In this document: positions 34,772 to 47,100 of the stretch, in pieces
How the letters are laid out: every line of letters starts with the position of its first letter
Position numbering within the stretch: position 1 is the first letter of the stretch
Assembly (NCBI GenBank): GCA_037892935.1
Contig: JAYXKI010000003.1
Coordinates: forward strand, 1,922,001 to 1,986,000
Length of the DNA: 64,000 nucleotides
Direction: 5' to 3'
Origin: Phlebopus portentosus
Lineage: Eukaryota > Basidiomycota > Agaricomycetes > Boletales > Boletinellaceae
The notes under the pieces: generated by a model
The model's input: the letters and a program-made list of their open reading frames with translations, nothing else
The model's database searches: none
Told to the model about the DNA's origin: nothing
Position numbers and translations under genes: made by a program

Positions 34772-35282
34772 GGGCCTGTTCGGCTGCAGCGTGATCTGAG
34801 ATAGTCTCTGCCAAAAAATGTTGCGTGATTTGAGATGATGTAGAGGGGTGATCTGAGGTTTCGATGAGCGTTCGGTGCACTTTTAGAAATCACGTTCTCA
34901 CATCACGGTCTCGCAACTTCCCTGCCAAATGGACCTCTATCTGAAAAACAGCTCAGACCTGTTTTTCAGATAGCGATATCTCACATCATCTACCAGTATC
35001 TCATCCATACACAACAACTCAACCACAAAAAAAATAATTAAAAATTACAAAAATAATCTATCTATATGGGCGCACGGCTCCCCAGTTGAAATTGAATTTT
35101 TACATGCATGCAATGTGGTGCTATGGGCTCTCAGCAAAAGTGAGGGTTTGGGACCAGCCGCGAGATGGGGGGTGCAGAAACATTCCCACGGTAGAGGTAC
35201 TCAACTTGCCACAACTTGCACACTTGCATGTTGCGGTTGAGGAAAATCACGATCTCGCGAGAAAGTGCAACCGAACAGGCTC
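34772..35282. mobile_element. 511-bp MITE with PIF/Harbinger (Tourist)-like ends and TTA target duplication
   Basis: The left end reads GGGCCTGTTCGGCTGCA; the reverse complement of the right end reads GAGCCTGTTCGGTTGCA, 15 of 17 matching. TTA stands on both sides (34769-34771 and 35283-35285). Plant Tourist and PIF/Harbinger elements start with GGGCCTGTT and duplicate TTA/TAA. The inside is non-coding, with repeated GTGATCTGAG / GTGATTTGAG motifs in the left third and an A-rich stretch near 35020-35060. It lies about 110 bases upstream of the cytochrome b5 ATG, so it may form part of that promoter. Confidence 0.8.
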
Positions 35283-35391
35283 TTAAATGCCACGGTTGGC
35301 TCCTGCTATCGAATGATTCCTTCTTAAAGTCAGACTCTCACCACATATCCTCCGTCCATAGCTGACCGCGCCGTCTGCTGAGTCCGCCAAA

Positions 35392-36088
35392 ATGTCCGAG
35401 GAAAAGATTATCACGCTTGCCGAGCTCAAGGAGCACACTAAGAAGGATAACCTCTACCTACTTATCCATGGAAAGGGTCAGTTTATCATACTACTTTTCC
35501 CGCTCATCGAACGCGTCCTTATTCACATTTTCTTGTACAGTCTACTCCCTTGCGAAGTTCATCGATGAGGTAACGACGCTTAACCCCACACTATGGAGCT
35601 TATTCGCACTAACAGCCTCTCATAGCACCCAGGAGGAGACGAGGTCCTGCTCGCCGAAACTGGTACGTGTTTCATCAATTATCGAGGCTTTTGATTGGGG
35701 TGATTGGGGTTGACGATATTTTTAGGCAAGGACGCAACCGAGGCGTTCGAAGATGTCGGCCACTCTGACGAGGCGCGCGAAATTCTGCAAAGTCTCTACA
35801 TCGGCGACTTTGAGAAGGGCGCGGTATGTCTTCCGACTTTTTCCACGTCACCACTTACCTGACCCTTGGCCATTCTGTTTGATCTAGGAACTCCCGAAAC
35901 CAGAGAAACTGAAGGGCGCTGCCGGACCTGCTGCCGCTCAAGCTGCATCGAGGTATGTTGTCATTATATTTCAACATTTGTTGGGGTCTCTGTCTCTGAC
36001 GTCGTGCCTCCTCTTACTCAGCATCAGCTATTTCCTCCCTCTTACCGCTCTCGCTGTCTACTTTGCCTGGCGCTTCTACTCCTCTTAA
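35392..36088 (+). CDS. CYB5: Cytochrome b5 (tail-anchored, ER type)
   Basis: Cytochrome b5 passes electrons to lipid desaturases and other ER oxygenases. Six exons (35392-35476, 35541-35569, 35626-35662, 35726-35823, 35888-35952, 36022-36088) give 126 residues, the usual length. The haem-binding core has [19 protein letters not shown], with the first axial His in HPGG, and EDVGHSDEA with the second. The tail [20 protein letters not shown] is a C-terminal membrane anchor with a short basic end, as in ER forms. A MITE ends about 110 bases upstream of the ATG. Confidence 0.95.
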
Positions 36089-37529
36089 GCTTGCACATAG
36101 ATAACTTAATACGGTTTTCGCCTTGGACACCCGCGGATAACTTCCTTTACACCTACCCTGTACACTCGACCTCCATATTTCGCCTTCAATTTTGCACCAT
36201 TTTTTGCTTCGTCATATCTATAAGGTATCTATCGTGTGATAAGGCTCTGGTCATCGACTCCCTGAGTGGCTTCCTGCGATCATTTCGAAGTATTTTCGTT
36301 GCTTCGAACATAATCACCCTTCAGTCAACACGTCTTCCAACATTTAATCCCACCGACCTCCTCCGTAAGTTCCCCCGATCCTGCCGTTTCCCGGCCCCTT
36401 GCGGACCAATAAATTCTTCTGGATTTCGCAAAAATCATGGACCTTTCTCTTTTGCGTGATCAGGGCCGAGACGTGCCGATCCCGATAAGCGAGCCTCGAT
36501 TTTTTGTCTTGTGCAACGAACGTCAGGTTGTCGTCGTTGTGCAAGATTGCTGTGCTAAATAAGAAGTGTGCTGTACTGTAGAAGTGATGAAACTTTTCTC
36601 CCTCTGCACTTTACCAAAATGTTTCTCGTTCTTGAATTTCAGTCTTACTAATCTGACCAGGCTCGGAGGAATCTAAACGACGACGGGACGCACATAGCAT
36701 ATCAGAACTACTTTCTTTTAGTCCTCTCGCCTAGATCAAATACCCGATTTCTCCCTTTTCCTAATTAATCTCCTGGCGCTACTCTTCCTTCCGGAGGGCT
36801 TCAAGCAATATGGTCTGTCTGGCCACCATCTCAAAACAGGATGGAGCGTAATTACATATGCTGCTGAGTGCTTTATCTGCAGCATTCCAATTTATCAAGC
36901 TGTTGCAATTTTTAAGCATCATTAACATTGCTTTTCATATTTACTGTGAGCATATTGAGTTTGCGTCGGATGCCACCGGAAATATTTACCCGCTCAAAGA
37001 CGATCACCCTCACCCCACATTTGCGAAAGCGGTGTGCGAGGTGGTCCATAGAAATTCTGACAGAAGCAGATATTCAGCAAGAAATCTTGTCTTGCACAGT
37101 TGCAAGTAAACAGCAATGTACAAGTATATTCCAAAAGCTAACGTATTCATTGAACTTATCTTCAAGGCGATAAGTAGCGCTGGGCTCGGGCATGCCGCGG
37201 AAGTCGACGGGCATAGAACGGTCTCAGTCTATTAATGTTGTTGCCCAAATAACCGCGGACCTCTGTATTATATCAACCGTCGCACAAAATTCAACCGCGC
37301 ATCAACTTGGACGAGCCAGCTCTTGGCATTTAGACAACCACTAGATATACATAACTACGGTACATTATGCAAGACGCCGCTATATATACAGTAATCTACG
37401 ATATGATTGCTGCCAATAAATATGATCATTGCGGAGACGATAAAGATTAAGGTGAGTCCGACATTGATTCAAAGAAAAGATTACTTCGTCATATATATAG
37501 CCGAGACGAAACAGAGAAACTAACAAGCT
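36089..37529. other. 1.4-kb convergent gene-free interval
   Basis: The sequence lies between the 3' ends of cytochrome b5 and cdc14. Short plus-strand open frames (36858-37173) overlap in two frames and have no homology I can see. It is AT-rich and pyrimidine-rich. Confidence 0.4.
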
Positions 37530-39092
37530 CTATCCGTTTAAACCCCAGATACCTGCCCTCTTGACACCTTCGACGAGCGCATCGACATTACCAAGAAGTT
37601 GCCCCAATATCTCTTTCTTCTCTTGCATAGTCCGAGTCTGCACGGAACTTATGCTCCATGATGAACTGGTCTTGGAGACGAGCTTCCGGTCACCAGATAT
37701 GCCGGAGTCGACATCCGAATCTGGACGTAGAATTTCCTCTGAGGCCAATCGACTCAAAGGACCGGGCTGCTTATGCACGAATCGCGGAACCTTGAGAGGT
37801 GACAATTGCTGAGGCGTGCCTGGTCGCCGAATGCCACCATCGACCTGCGCAACTTTGACCTTTTGGGGGCTCTGAGGCACGAAATCGACATCTTTACGCA
37901 GCATGCCTAGCACGTCTTGTGCCTGAGGCAACTCACTGAACGCTGATTTCTTTGGTGACAGAGGTGGCGTGCCCGCAAGAGTAGGTGAGGGCGACCATGA
38001 AGAAGACGAAGACGAAGAATGCGATCTGGAGGAGTTGGAGCTCTGGCTAGAGGCGGTTGAAAACCTTGAGCGTTCAAAAGGAGTGGACCTGGGACGTTTC
38101 ACCGGTGAAGGTCTAACGGAAACCTCGTCCGTTGGAGGTGTTGATTCATCCATAAGGTAGAAGTAAAGAAATTCAAGGCATTTTATCCTGGGTGACCAAA
38201 CCTCCGTTACTCATCTACGAAAATAAACTTGAAGATCGCCTTACCTGACGTCCTTTGGGATAGTGGGTCGCTTGAGGATCTTCACAATATGCTCAATCCC
38301 TTTTACTTCCTCAAAGCACCGAAGGGCCGGTGGAGCATCGACTAATATGCAAAGCAAGGTATCCAGAACAGCTGATACCAACGTAGGATCCCAAGGATAA
38401 TCGTTCGAGGCAGATTTGGTTGGTGAAGCATGGGCTGAGTTCGCAAACGATCTCGCACTGGCATGCCTACATATGGACAGCAGATCAACAAAGACCTTCG
38501 AACGCGTTCAGTCCAGGCTCCTAACCAAGATACGGATACTTACTTCTATGGAGGGTCTTCTGCACAAGAACTCCTTGCTCGGCTTGTGCATCAGCACCAC
38601 GCCTTGCAGCAATGACAGAGCCTGGATCACGAGGGCAGTGATTTCGCCAAATTCTTCCTCCCTGTCTCCCGCTACTCCCAATCAGAAACCGAGATGTCAC
38701 CGCATAGCCTCTCAACTCACAGCTGTTTGCTCTCCTGTCTCCTAATTTCATCAATGTTTCTGTTCTACAGCCCAACCACAAAAGTAATCGCGATGCGACT
38801 GTCATGCCCCAATTTAGCGTAGTTAAGGGCATCAGAAAACAGATAATTTACAGTTGCATTGAAAGCAGTCCTGAAGTTGAAGGAAAATATCAAGTTCGCT
38901 TTGTACGAGGCGTCGCTTGTCGGTTAATAGACATTCGGCAAGGGTGCGCTCAAGCGTTGTCAGCGCGTCTTCCTGAGATGAAATAGGCGAACGTGGAGAG
39001 ACGAGCTACATAAGCAAGTCAGAAGAGATATAGATATCAAAGTCGCCTTTGTATGATACCTTATCTAGGGCGGTTTCAATCGCGTTCTGCAT
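37530..39092 (-). CDS. cdc14: Cdc14, septation initiation network subunit (not the phosphatase)
   Basis: In fission yeast Cdc14 is the partner of the Sid1 kinase, acting in the septation initiation network that triggers cytokinesis. Six exons (39092-39060, 39005-38852, 38798-38721, 38671-38544, 38495-38245, 38187-37530) give 433 residues. Helical repeats include SSQEDALTTLERTLAECLL, FASRLLLWL, TALVIQALSLLQGVVLMHKP and VFVDLLSICR. The most diagnostic part is LRCFEEVKGIEHIVKILKRP followed by RIKCLEFLYFYLMDE (about residues 190-225). The rest is a Ser/Pro-rich tail with many SP sites and a short helix (KKEILGQLLGNVDALVEGV), likely regulatory and phosphorylated. It shares a divergent promoter of about 650 bases with the FAH-family gene. 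Confidence 0.9.
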
Positions 39093-39660
39093 TGCTGGTG
39101 AGAGTTGTGTAAAAAGGCTGACGGACTGAAAATGACGGGCATGTCGACTCGACACTCGCTCGATGAACACGTGCACGTGACGGTGATCGTTACCCCTATC
39201 TGGATCAGAACATTAACGAACCGCCAGAGGAAGTTTCTGAGGCTTGAGCGACAAAAATCTGAGAACCGCGCCGGCGCTTTGACGACGCGCTTGGGTCTGT
39301 AAGACGAATATCATCGATGCGTTTCTTTCAAACCATAGCGCGAAATTAGAAAATATACCAAAAATATGCGCCATTTCTCAAGAAAATGCTCCGTAGTTCT
39401 ACAAGTATGATGAAAATCTGGCCTACCATCTCTGAGATCCAGTGAACTTCGCGCCTTGGCCAGGCTGCCGACGTCGCTTGGCTTTCCCGCGAACCTGTAT
39501 CATGACCGCCATAACGCCGATGACGCGACCACTGTTCATATCCTCGGTCTAATTTATGATTATTGGTTAGACGGATAGCCAACGGATGACAAGATGAAGA
39601 TCCGGCTCAAGTAACCGAGGTGGTGGGAAGGGAACGGCATCACGCGTTCCGTTCGGACGA

Positions 39661-39667
39661 AATATTT
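39661..39667 (+). promoter_or_regulatory. TATA-like element upstream of the FAH-family gene
   Basis: ATATTTAAG occurs near 39661-39669, about 70 bases before the ATG at 39739, the spacing expected for a core promoter in a fungus with short leaders. Only position and match support it. Confidence 0.35.
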
Positions 39668-39738
39668 AAGAGATGTGAGCACTGAACTCGCTCGCTCCAG
39701 TAGCTCATCCTCTTCACCACCCTCGCACCATAACCACC

Positions 39739-41161
39739 ATGGCCCCCATTCGAACAGTGAGTATTCTGTCTTTCTCTAATATGCAGGATTCGTTAAGAGA
39801 AGCGCGTTGATAGGCATGGACACGACTTATCCGCTTCGTCGCTGCGGAAACCTCAATGGTCCACATTGGCGAACCCGTGGACCCAAACATTGATGGTGTG
39901 TCGAACACTTCATTCTGCTATCATCTTTGCTAATGGCCGTCTTGAACAGTTGGTTTGGCCTACAATGCAAAGAAGCCTATCCAAGCTCGAGAGATCGTTG
40001 GCTCAGCTTTGGATCCCAGTACTCAGGTTTCCGATACGGTGCTCACGGTCAAGGAACTGCTTGCTCCACTCGCTCGCGAGCAGGTAAAGCTTGTGCGATG
40101 CCTAGGGTTGAATTACTCGGACCATGCTGTGTGTACATTCCCGCTGCGTTGAAGTCGCGGGGCACTGACTAGGATAATAGGCTGAAGCAGGTCTGGCGAA
40201 ACCAGCGTAAGCTCTAAACTGTGTCTACTCATTTAATACGACCGCTTATCGCCCTCAAGGGCTCCTATATTGTTCTACAAACCTCAAACCTCATTGATCG
40301 GCCCTGAGGCTCCCATTATGATTCCTAAAGCTGCTCAGCCAGTGAACAAACACCTTCCAGATTACGAGGTGCGCAACATACATACAGTCTACGGTACAAA
40401 TAAATTCATAACCTCGTTCCTGATTTCTTAGGTTGAACTTACCGTCGTCATTGGGAAACCTGCAAAGGACGTGTCCGAGGCAGATGCTCTTGACTACGTT
40501 CTTGGATACACGTCCGGAAACGATGTGCGTCCTTTGCTAGGTCGGAAAGCTTGGGCGAGCCTGAGTAATTCTCTTGCTTTGTGTAGATGTCTTTCCGTTA
40601 TCATCAAATGTTGGTTTCGCAGTGGGGATTCTCAAAAGGCTTTGGTACGTCTCGTCTACTAAAACTTAACAGGCGTTCTGGCTTATACCACGTCAGATAA
40701 CTCGACTCCCATCGGCCCTTGCCTTGTTGCCGCAAAGGCTGTCCCGGACCCTCAGACGCTCGGGCTCAAGACAGTTGTCAATGGACAGACTTTACAAGAC
40801 GGGACAACGGCGTAAGCTTACTTTATTCTTCCACTTGACCAACATCTCATATCTGATGCTTTCTTTCAGCGATCAAATTTTCAATGTCAAGCAGACTATC
40901 GCATTTCTTTCACAAGGAACAACTCTAGAGCCGGGTTCAATCATCATGACTGGCACACCTAAGGTGTGTATTCCAAAATGCGTGAATCAACCGGAGACTA
41001 AATAGTTTACGATATAGGGTGTCGGCTTCGTCAAGAAGCCGCCTATCTTCCTCAAGCACGGTGATGAGGTTCGCGTTTGGGTCGATGGAGGCATGGGCAC
41101 TCTGATCAACCCTGTCATAGAGGAGGGCAAGAATAAAATCGGTGCCCATGTCAAGCTATAG
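39739..41161 (+). CDS. Fumarylacetoacetate hydrolase family protein (FAHD1/2-like)
   Basis: FAH-superfamily enzymes cleave C-C bonds or decarboxylate small keto-acids with a bound metal; FAHD1 is an oxaloacetate decarboxylase/acylpyruvase. Ten exons (39739-39756, 39814-39895, 39950-40128, 40181-40206, 40260-40368, 40432-40524, 40587-40644, 40673-40811, 40870-40963, 41018-41161) give 313 residues. The catalytic fold has [48 protein letters not shown] (the two metal-binding Glu of the ExE motif), [25 protein letters not shown] and [14 protein letters not shown]. The exact substrate is not readable from sequence. Ten exons in 1.4 kb is dense even for this genome. Confidence 0.92.
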
Positions 41162-41363
41162 GTTCACAAAAAAATCGGGCTGTAGACTAGAGACTGTATT
41201 TGTATTGTTTGCATTCTGGATATGTATACTGCTCTTGGTACCTTAACCCTGATCAAGCATCAAGATAGCATCTTTGAGAGTACTATTATACAAGCAGGCC
41301 ACTCAATCCAAGATTTAGCGTAACTCGATCATTATTTCTTCACTTAGCAGGATTCTCGAACTT

Positions 41364-43693
41364 TCATACGCCACCGAATGCAATCAACTTTGTCTGCATG
41401 TACTCCTGTATACCGTGTGCACCTTCGCGGCCTGGTTATAGAACGTAAGTGGACCGGTTCAAGGAGGCACATGGTAAATCGCTACTTACCAAGACCACTC
41501 TCTTTGACTCCGCCAAATGGAATGACAGCTGAAGAGATCATACCGGTATTCGCGCCAACCATCCCAACCTCAAGGGCCTCCGCAACCCGCCATACACGGC
41601 CAATATCACGCGAGTAGAAGTAGCCAGCCAAACCGTATTGAGTATCGTTCGCGAGTTTCAACACTTCTTCCTCTGTTTCGAATTTGATGAGTGCCGCAAC
41701 GGGTCCGAATGTCTCTTCGTTGGAGAGTCTGACGTTTGGAGGAACGTCAGACAATATAGTCGGAGCAAAGAAGGATCCCGGGCCTTCGAGGCGCGAACCA
41801 CCGATGAGGACCTGTGCGCCCTTGCCAACGGCGTCAGCGACGTGCTCTTCAACTTTTTTGATTGCGCGGTCGTGGATCAGCGGGCCATGCGTCCTGGTAT
41901 TTAAAATAGAATCAGAACTACCAGAAGGCAATCGGATAACGAAGGCTACATACGTTTCCTTATCCAATCCGCTACCAACTTTAAAGGTGGCAACCTTGGC
42001 AGCCAGGCGAGATGCGAACTCAGCATACACAGAAGAATGGACGTAAATCCTGTTAGCGCAGACGCAAGTTTGGCCAGACGCACGATACTTGCATAATGCA
42101 GCACCTAAGACATGTGAGTAGCTTATACGCGCAAATATTCACGAACTGCACCTTCTACAGCAGCATCAATATCTGCATCGTCAAATACGATGAAAGGCGA
42201 GTTTCCTCCTGCTTCGAACGAAATCCTACAGGCATCTTAGCTGGGACACTATAAATACTTACGGCTTCACACCCACTTCTTCATAGTACTCGCAGACATC
42301 GAATACAGGAGTTTTGCTACTGCAGTGGAGCCGGTGAATGTGACCTTTCGTACAATAGTATTCTCGCAAAGCTCTTTCCCGACCTCGCCGACATTTTTCA
42401 TGGTCGTTACGAAATTGATGACTCCATCCGGGAACCCAGCACGTCGCGCTAACTATATATATCCTTCGACTCAGACCATGATAATCATGGGATATCAAGA
42501 GGAAGATTGATACACACCTCCACGAGAGCAAGAGCTGAAAAGGGCGTCTCTGGAGGAGGCTTCACGACAACAGTGCATCCAGCAGCAAGCGCGGGCCCAA
42601 GTTTACGAGTGATCTTCAGAAGCATTAGGATCCGTTTAATAGAATATCATAGAGCTTACCATAGCAGAAGGGAAGTTCCATGGAGTCAAGATGGCGCTAT
42701 ACAAAACTAAATGCATTTTCACTGATGCAGAAACATTCCTCCTTACCATACGCCTAGAATGACAATGTTCGATAACGATTACATTGGGTTAAGGACGCAT
42801 ATACTTACCGACTGGTTGCATAACTGTCACGTTCCTGATGCCAGGAACCGGCGCGGGAATGGTTTCTGGGATTCTTCAGCGAATCAAAGGAGTTCAAGGA
42901 AATCCTGTATCTACCTCCGTATGTCCGAACGGCTTCCTCAGCTTCAGAAAATTTTTAGCATCGCAGAAGTACAAAGTTCGAGAGATACATACCAAACCAC
43001 TATAATAGATATCAATAAGGATCCAAAACTGGAGAAGTAATATTTACCTCGATGAAAGACGAACTGTATGTAATTTCGGCCTGCGGATATGTCAGAATTA
43101 AGAAATATGGCTACAGATCTGGCGTACTTTCGCATCATTTAAGGTTTTCCCGTTTTCCAAAGTCTGTATCAAATTCAATTCGTGAGTCTTAGGGACAGAA
43201 TTAGCTGACGGGGCTTCCCAGAATTTTTGCGAGATCATCTGAATGCTCCTGCATGAGAGCATACATCTTCATGAGTAAATCATGACGTCGCTAGAGACAA
43301 ATTTGGTGCGGTGAGAACACGTTCGAACGACAAGGAAACGCGCCGGTTGACCTTTGCTGTTGTCCTTTTCCATGCCTTGAAACTATCCTGTGCCGCAGTG
43401 ATGGCCTCCTGTGTTTCTTTGACGCCCATTTCGGGTACTGTCCCAATCTCCTCCCCGGTAGCAGGATCTACAAACACATGCATAACTCTTGAAGCCTTGA
43501 ATTTCTTGATGTTACATACTGCTGACAGAGATTGTAGCACCATCTAGAGCGTCCCTCCATCGACCTGCGATGTAACCTTTTGTCTGCAGGAGACCCTCAT
43601 CCTTTAGTCCGAACTGTATGGTTACCATAAACTTGAAGGAAAAGAGACATTGAAAAGCTTGAAACACACCGCTGCTGCAAAACTGCTTGCCAT
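41364..43693 (-). CDS. UGA2: Succinate-semialdehyde dehydrogenase (SSADH, UGA2-like)
   Basis: SSADH oxidises succinate semialdehyde to succinate, the last step of the GABA shunt. The gene has many exons whose limits I followed only roughly. It starts MASSFAAA (43693), then [98 protein letters not shown] (general-base Glu) and [20 protein letters not shown] (catalytic Cys), about 42090-42030. The largest exon (41890-41480) carries [20 protein letters not shown] and [14 protein letters not shown]. The end is [19 protein letters not shown] or NADP use cannot be told. Its 5' end faces Dicer, with a MITE between them. Confidence 0.9.
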
Positions 43694-43908
43694 CCTAGCG
43701 AAAGATACAATTGTACTACGCTTATTCTGAGAGAGATGGCGGAGAGAAAGAGGAAGGGAAGGAGGCACCAGCCTGAGCATGACGGAGTGAAGAGCCAGCG
43801 ATGGAACGCTCCCGCGCGAGTTTATTTATGCATCCTAATTCGGCGACATCAATTCTGTCTGCGTAAACAACCAAATACAGTGTACAATATATATTTTACT
43901 TTACTTTA

Positions 43909-44037
43909 CACACTGGGCAAAAGCTCATTTCCAAACCGTGAAATTTTACCCAAAATGGAAAAAGAGCCAATCGGATGAGAGCTCACCCGTTCCGATCAAA
44001 ATTTTTAAGGGCTCGGAACGAGTTTTTGCCCGATGTG
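43909..44037. mobile_element. 129-bp MITE, copy 2, with 3-bp target duplication TTA
   Basis: Ends CACACTGGGCAAAAGCTC and, on the other strand, CACATCGGGCAAAAACTC pair at 15 of 18 positions. TTA flanks both sides (43906-43908 and 44038-44040). It matches copy 1 (21410-21539) in length and in the inner blocks GCCAATCGGATGAGAGCT and TTTAAGGGCTC. It has no coding capacity. It lies in the ~485-base shared promoter interval of SSADH and Dicer, 142 bases from the Dicer ATG. Confidence 0.75.
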
Positions 44038-44178
44038 TTAGTTCTGGCGTGGATCGCGGGCACGTGCTATGAGTGATAAAGATGAATAACAAATCGCGTG
44101 GCTCAGCAACTTTCTTTCTCTTTCATCCATTCGCACCCTCTGCAGGCTTTGGTTCTATCTTCCTCAAGTTTCGATGCA

Positions 44179-47100
44179 ATGCTCAAGTCTTGGAAGCAGG
44201 CATGGAAAAAGGAGGATGGTAGCACCCAGGGCGGTGCAAAAGTTCACGAGGACGACGACACACACCCCGCTCTCGATTACTCCGCTTCTTTGACGCCCCC
44301 TTATAAGCGACATACGTCAACCAGCGCGTTCTCGACGTCGAGTAGCAATGCATCTCCAGCGCCGATGCTAGTACGCACGCTGAGTGAGGTCGAGCTGGAT
44401 GACGTGGAAGAACGTCCGATGAAACGGCACAGGACCAACCTTTCCGAAAGGCATGCTTCTCCTGAAGCGATCCATAGTCGACTTCCCGAAATTATGGACA
44501 TTGATGAAGAGGAAGAAAGTACCTTGGAGCCCGAGTCTATGAGTATTGAAGAATTTGAAGAGTCTCTTATTACTCAAACAAAGTTGGAAAATAGTAAGCC
44601 GCATGTAACCCTTCGATTGCCAACAGATGCCAACATAATCCAGCTCTTGCTGTGTTGCACTCAGACTCGCGTCAGTTCTCTCATGTGATTTTATGTAGCT
44701 GGTTTTTGACCATGTGAAACAGAGAAGGTCAAGATTACTGGCGAGCTTCTCGAATGGGCATGTGGGGTAGAGCGTGAAAGACCTGTCACGGTTACACGCA
44801 AGCGGAGAGTGGCACTGGTAGTCGTGGAGTAAGTGTAGAGCCCAATAATGCATTTCTCTCTCTCCATGGATGAAATATCTAGGGATGTAGCAACTGCAAG
44901 TGCTCGTGCAGTGCAGCTAGCCAACCAATGCAATCTGTCGATGACCGTATACACTCATTCTTCGCACGATTCGTCTATGGAATCTTGGATTGACATGTCG
45001 AATAAGAAGGAAGCCGTCATCGTATCAGCCAGGGTGAGTAGGCGAAACTCAAACGCTCCATCTTTTATCAGCTCAGTCCTCGATTCCAGCTTCTATTCGA
45101 TTCTCTAGTCCAAGGGACTCTCGCTATTTCCCGTGTTCACTTTATGATCATGGACGACATATTATCTGCTAAAGACGATGAGAATCATCCGATTCAACTA
45201 TTCATGAAGGACTTCTACCGAGCCACTGACAAGCTATCCCGCCCCAGAGTATTTGGCGTCATTGTAGTCCCCCCGGATTCTCAATTCTACTTTGATATAC
45301 GCCTTCTCGAGCTGGAAAATGTTTTAGACGCAAAGTATCACGGTGTACAGGATGCCATGAGAGACTCGATTCTGTCATTGCCTGACAAGCCAATGGAGCT
45401 TGTCATATTTTACGATCCCCAAGTCCAGGTGGCAGAAACATCCCTTCTTAGGACTCTGCGGTCATTTGACCCTCGCATGTTACTGTACCGATCGCACTAC
45501 CGCAACTCAAAGTATGCCTTGGGGGAGATAGGCGCGTGCGCCTGCGACTTAGTCTGGCGTCGAGCTCTGAAAGAAATGGAAGGGGAAACCGTACGTAATG
45601 ATCCCTTTTTTGAGGAAGAGGACGAATTGCAGGCTGGTTCCGAGGCTGCAATCAGAAGAACAAAAAAAAATGTTAAGAGTACTATTCGAAATTGGTTATT
45701 CACCATGCCAAACTTGGATTCCACATCCCGGGGATTCAATGTCACTCCCAAGTTTGCAAAATTGATGCAGATTCTGAAGGCGTGTGAACCTCAAGGTGAT
45801 GCTTTTAGAGGCATAATTTTTGGTATGTTCTGATTTTATGAAATCGATCTCTAATTAAGTGTATTTTCACAGTACAAAAGCGGAGCATCGCCCTCGTTCT
45901 AGTAGATCTCTTGCGCACTCTGGATGACCAGGTAGGATTCATTCGACCCCAGGCACTTGTTGGTCACGGTCTCGCGGCCGAAGCGTCAGTTCAGGTAATC
46001 AGATTTTCTGACGCTTGCAACGCGGACCTACTGAACCTCCGTAGGCAGACATTCTTGAAGCATTTAGAACGGGTGTCTGTAATCTCATTGTTGCTACGAA
46101 ATATGCTGAAGATCTGGAAATATGTCCGGTGACCATCGTGATCAGGTAATGTACCCTTAATTGCTCGTCCATTCTCTTATCTGACAAGGTTCAGGTTTGA
46201 TCTGTTCGAGAGCCAGGTTTCGTACGCACACTGCAGAGCCCGTGCCCGTGGTCAACAATGCCACCTAGTTCATATGGCGGAGCGTGGCAGCGATGTCCAT
46301 CGTCGCATCCTCGCGCAAGTAGCGCGTATTGACCCAAGAATGGAAAGATGGGTCCAACGAGTCTCCACGAGCACTGGGAGCTCTGTTCCTCCACTGCCAC
46401 TGCGCGAAACAATCGATCCGTATCGGTCTGATAGCGATGACGAAGATGATGATCCTGGTAGTTTTGTGCAGGACCCCACCACAAGTGGTCGCATCTATGT
46501 ACAGGATGCTGTGACAGTGGTGTATCGCTTTACTTCCCAGCTGTCTACAGCCGGTGACGCGGAAGAGCGCTTGAATCGGCCACTCTTTGAATATGAGGAG
46601 CTGCAAGACGGACCATCATCGAAAATCATGTTCATCTGCACTGTGCTGCTGCCACCTGGTTCACCACTGCGTCGAGTATCAGGATCTCCAAGTTCCTCAA
46701 TGCCGCAAGCTCGGCGATTGGCTTGTTATCAGACATGTTACGAGCTATACTCCCGTGGAATCCTTGATTACCGTCTATTCCCTCGTCCGCCATTGCCGTC
46801 TACAAGACCACAAAGGGCTGTATATATCTCCGCCAAAATGATTGAACAGTCGAGCGACAAAGAAGAGGAGGATGATCAGGTCTTTGATCCTACAATGCAG
46901 CATCACGACAAAACACCAGGCATACGTTTATATTCGCGCAAAAGGCCAGACTTCTGGGACAATACTCTACCAATCATGCGTGGATGCTTGTATCCAACAA
47001 TTGTTGTTCCTGTCGTCAATTCTGGTTCGACGGAATTCGGACGCATGTATGCCCCAATGGTTATACTTACGCGACTTCCTTTGCCACCCTTGTCCCCTTT

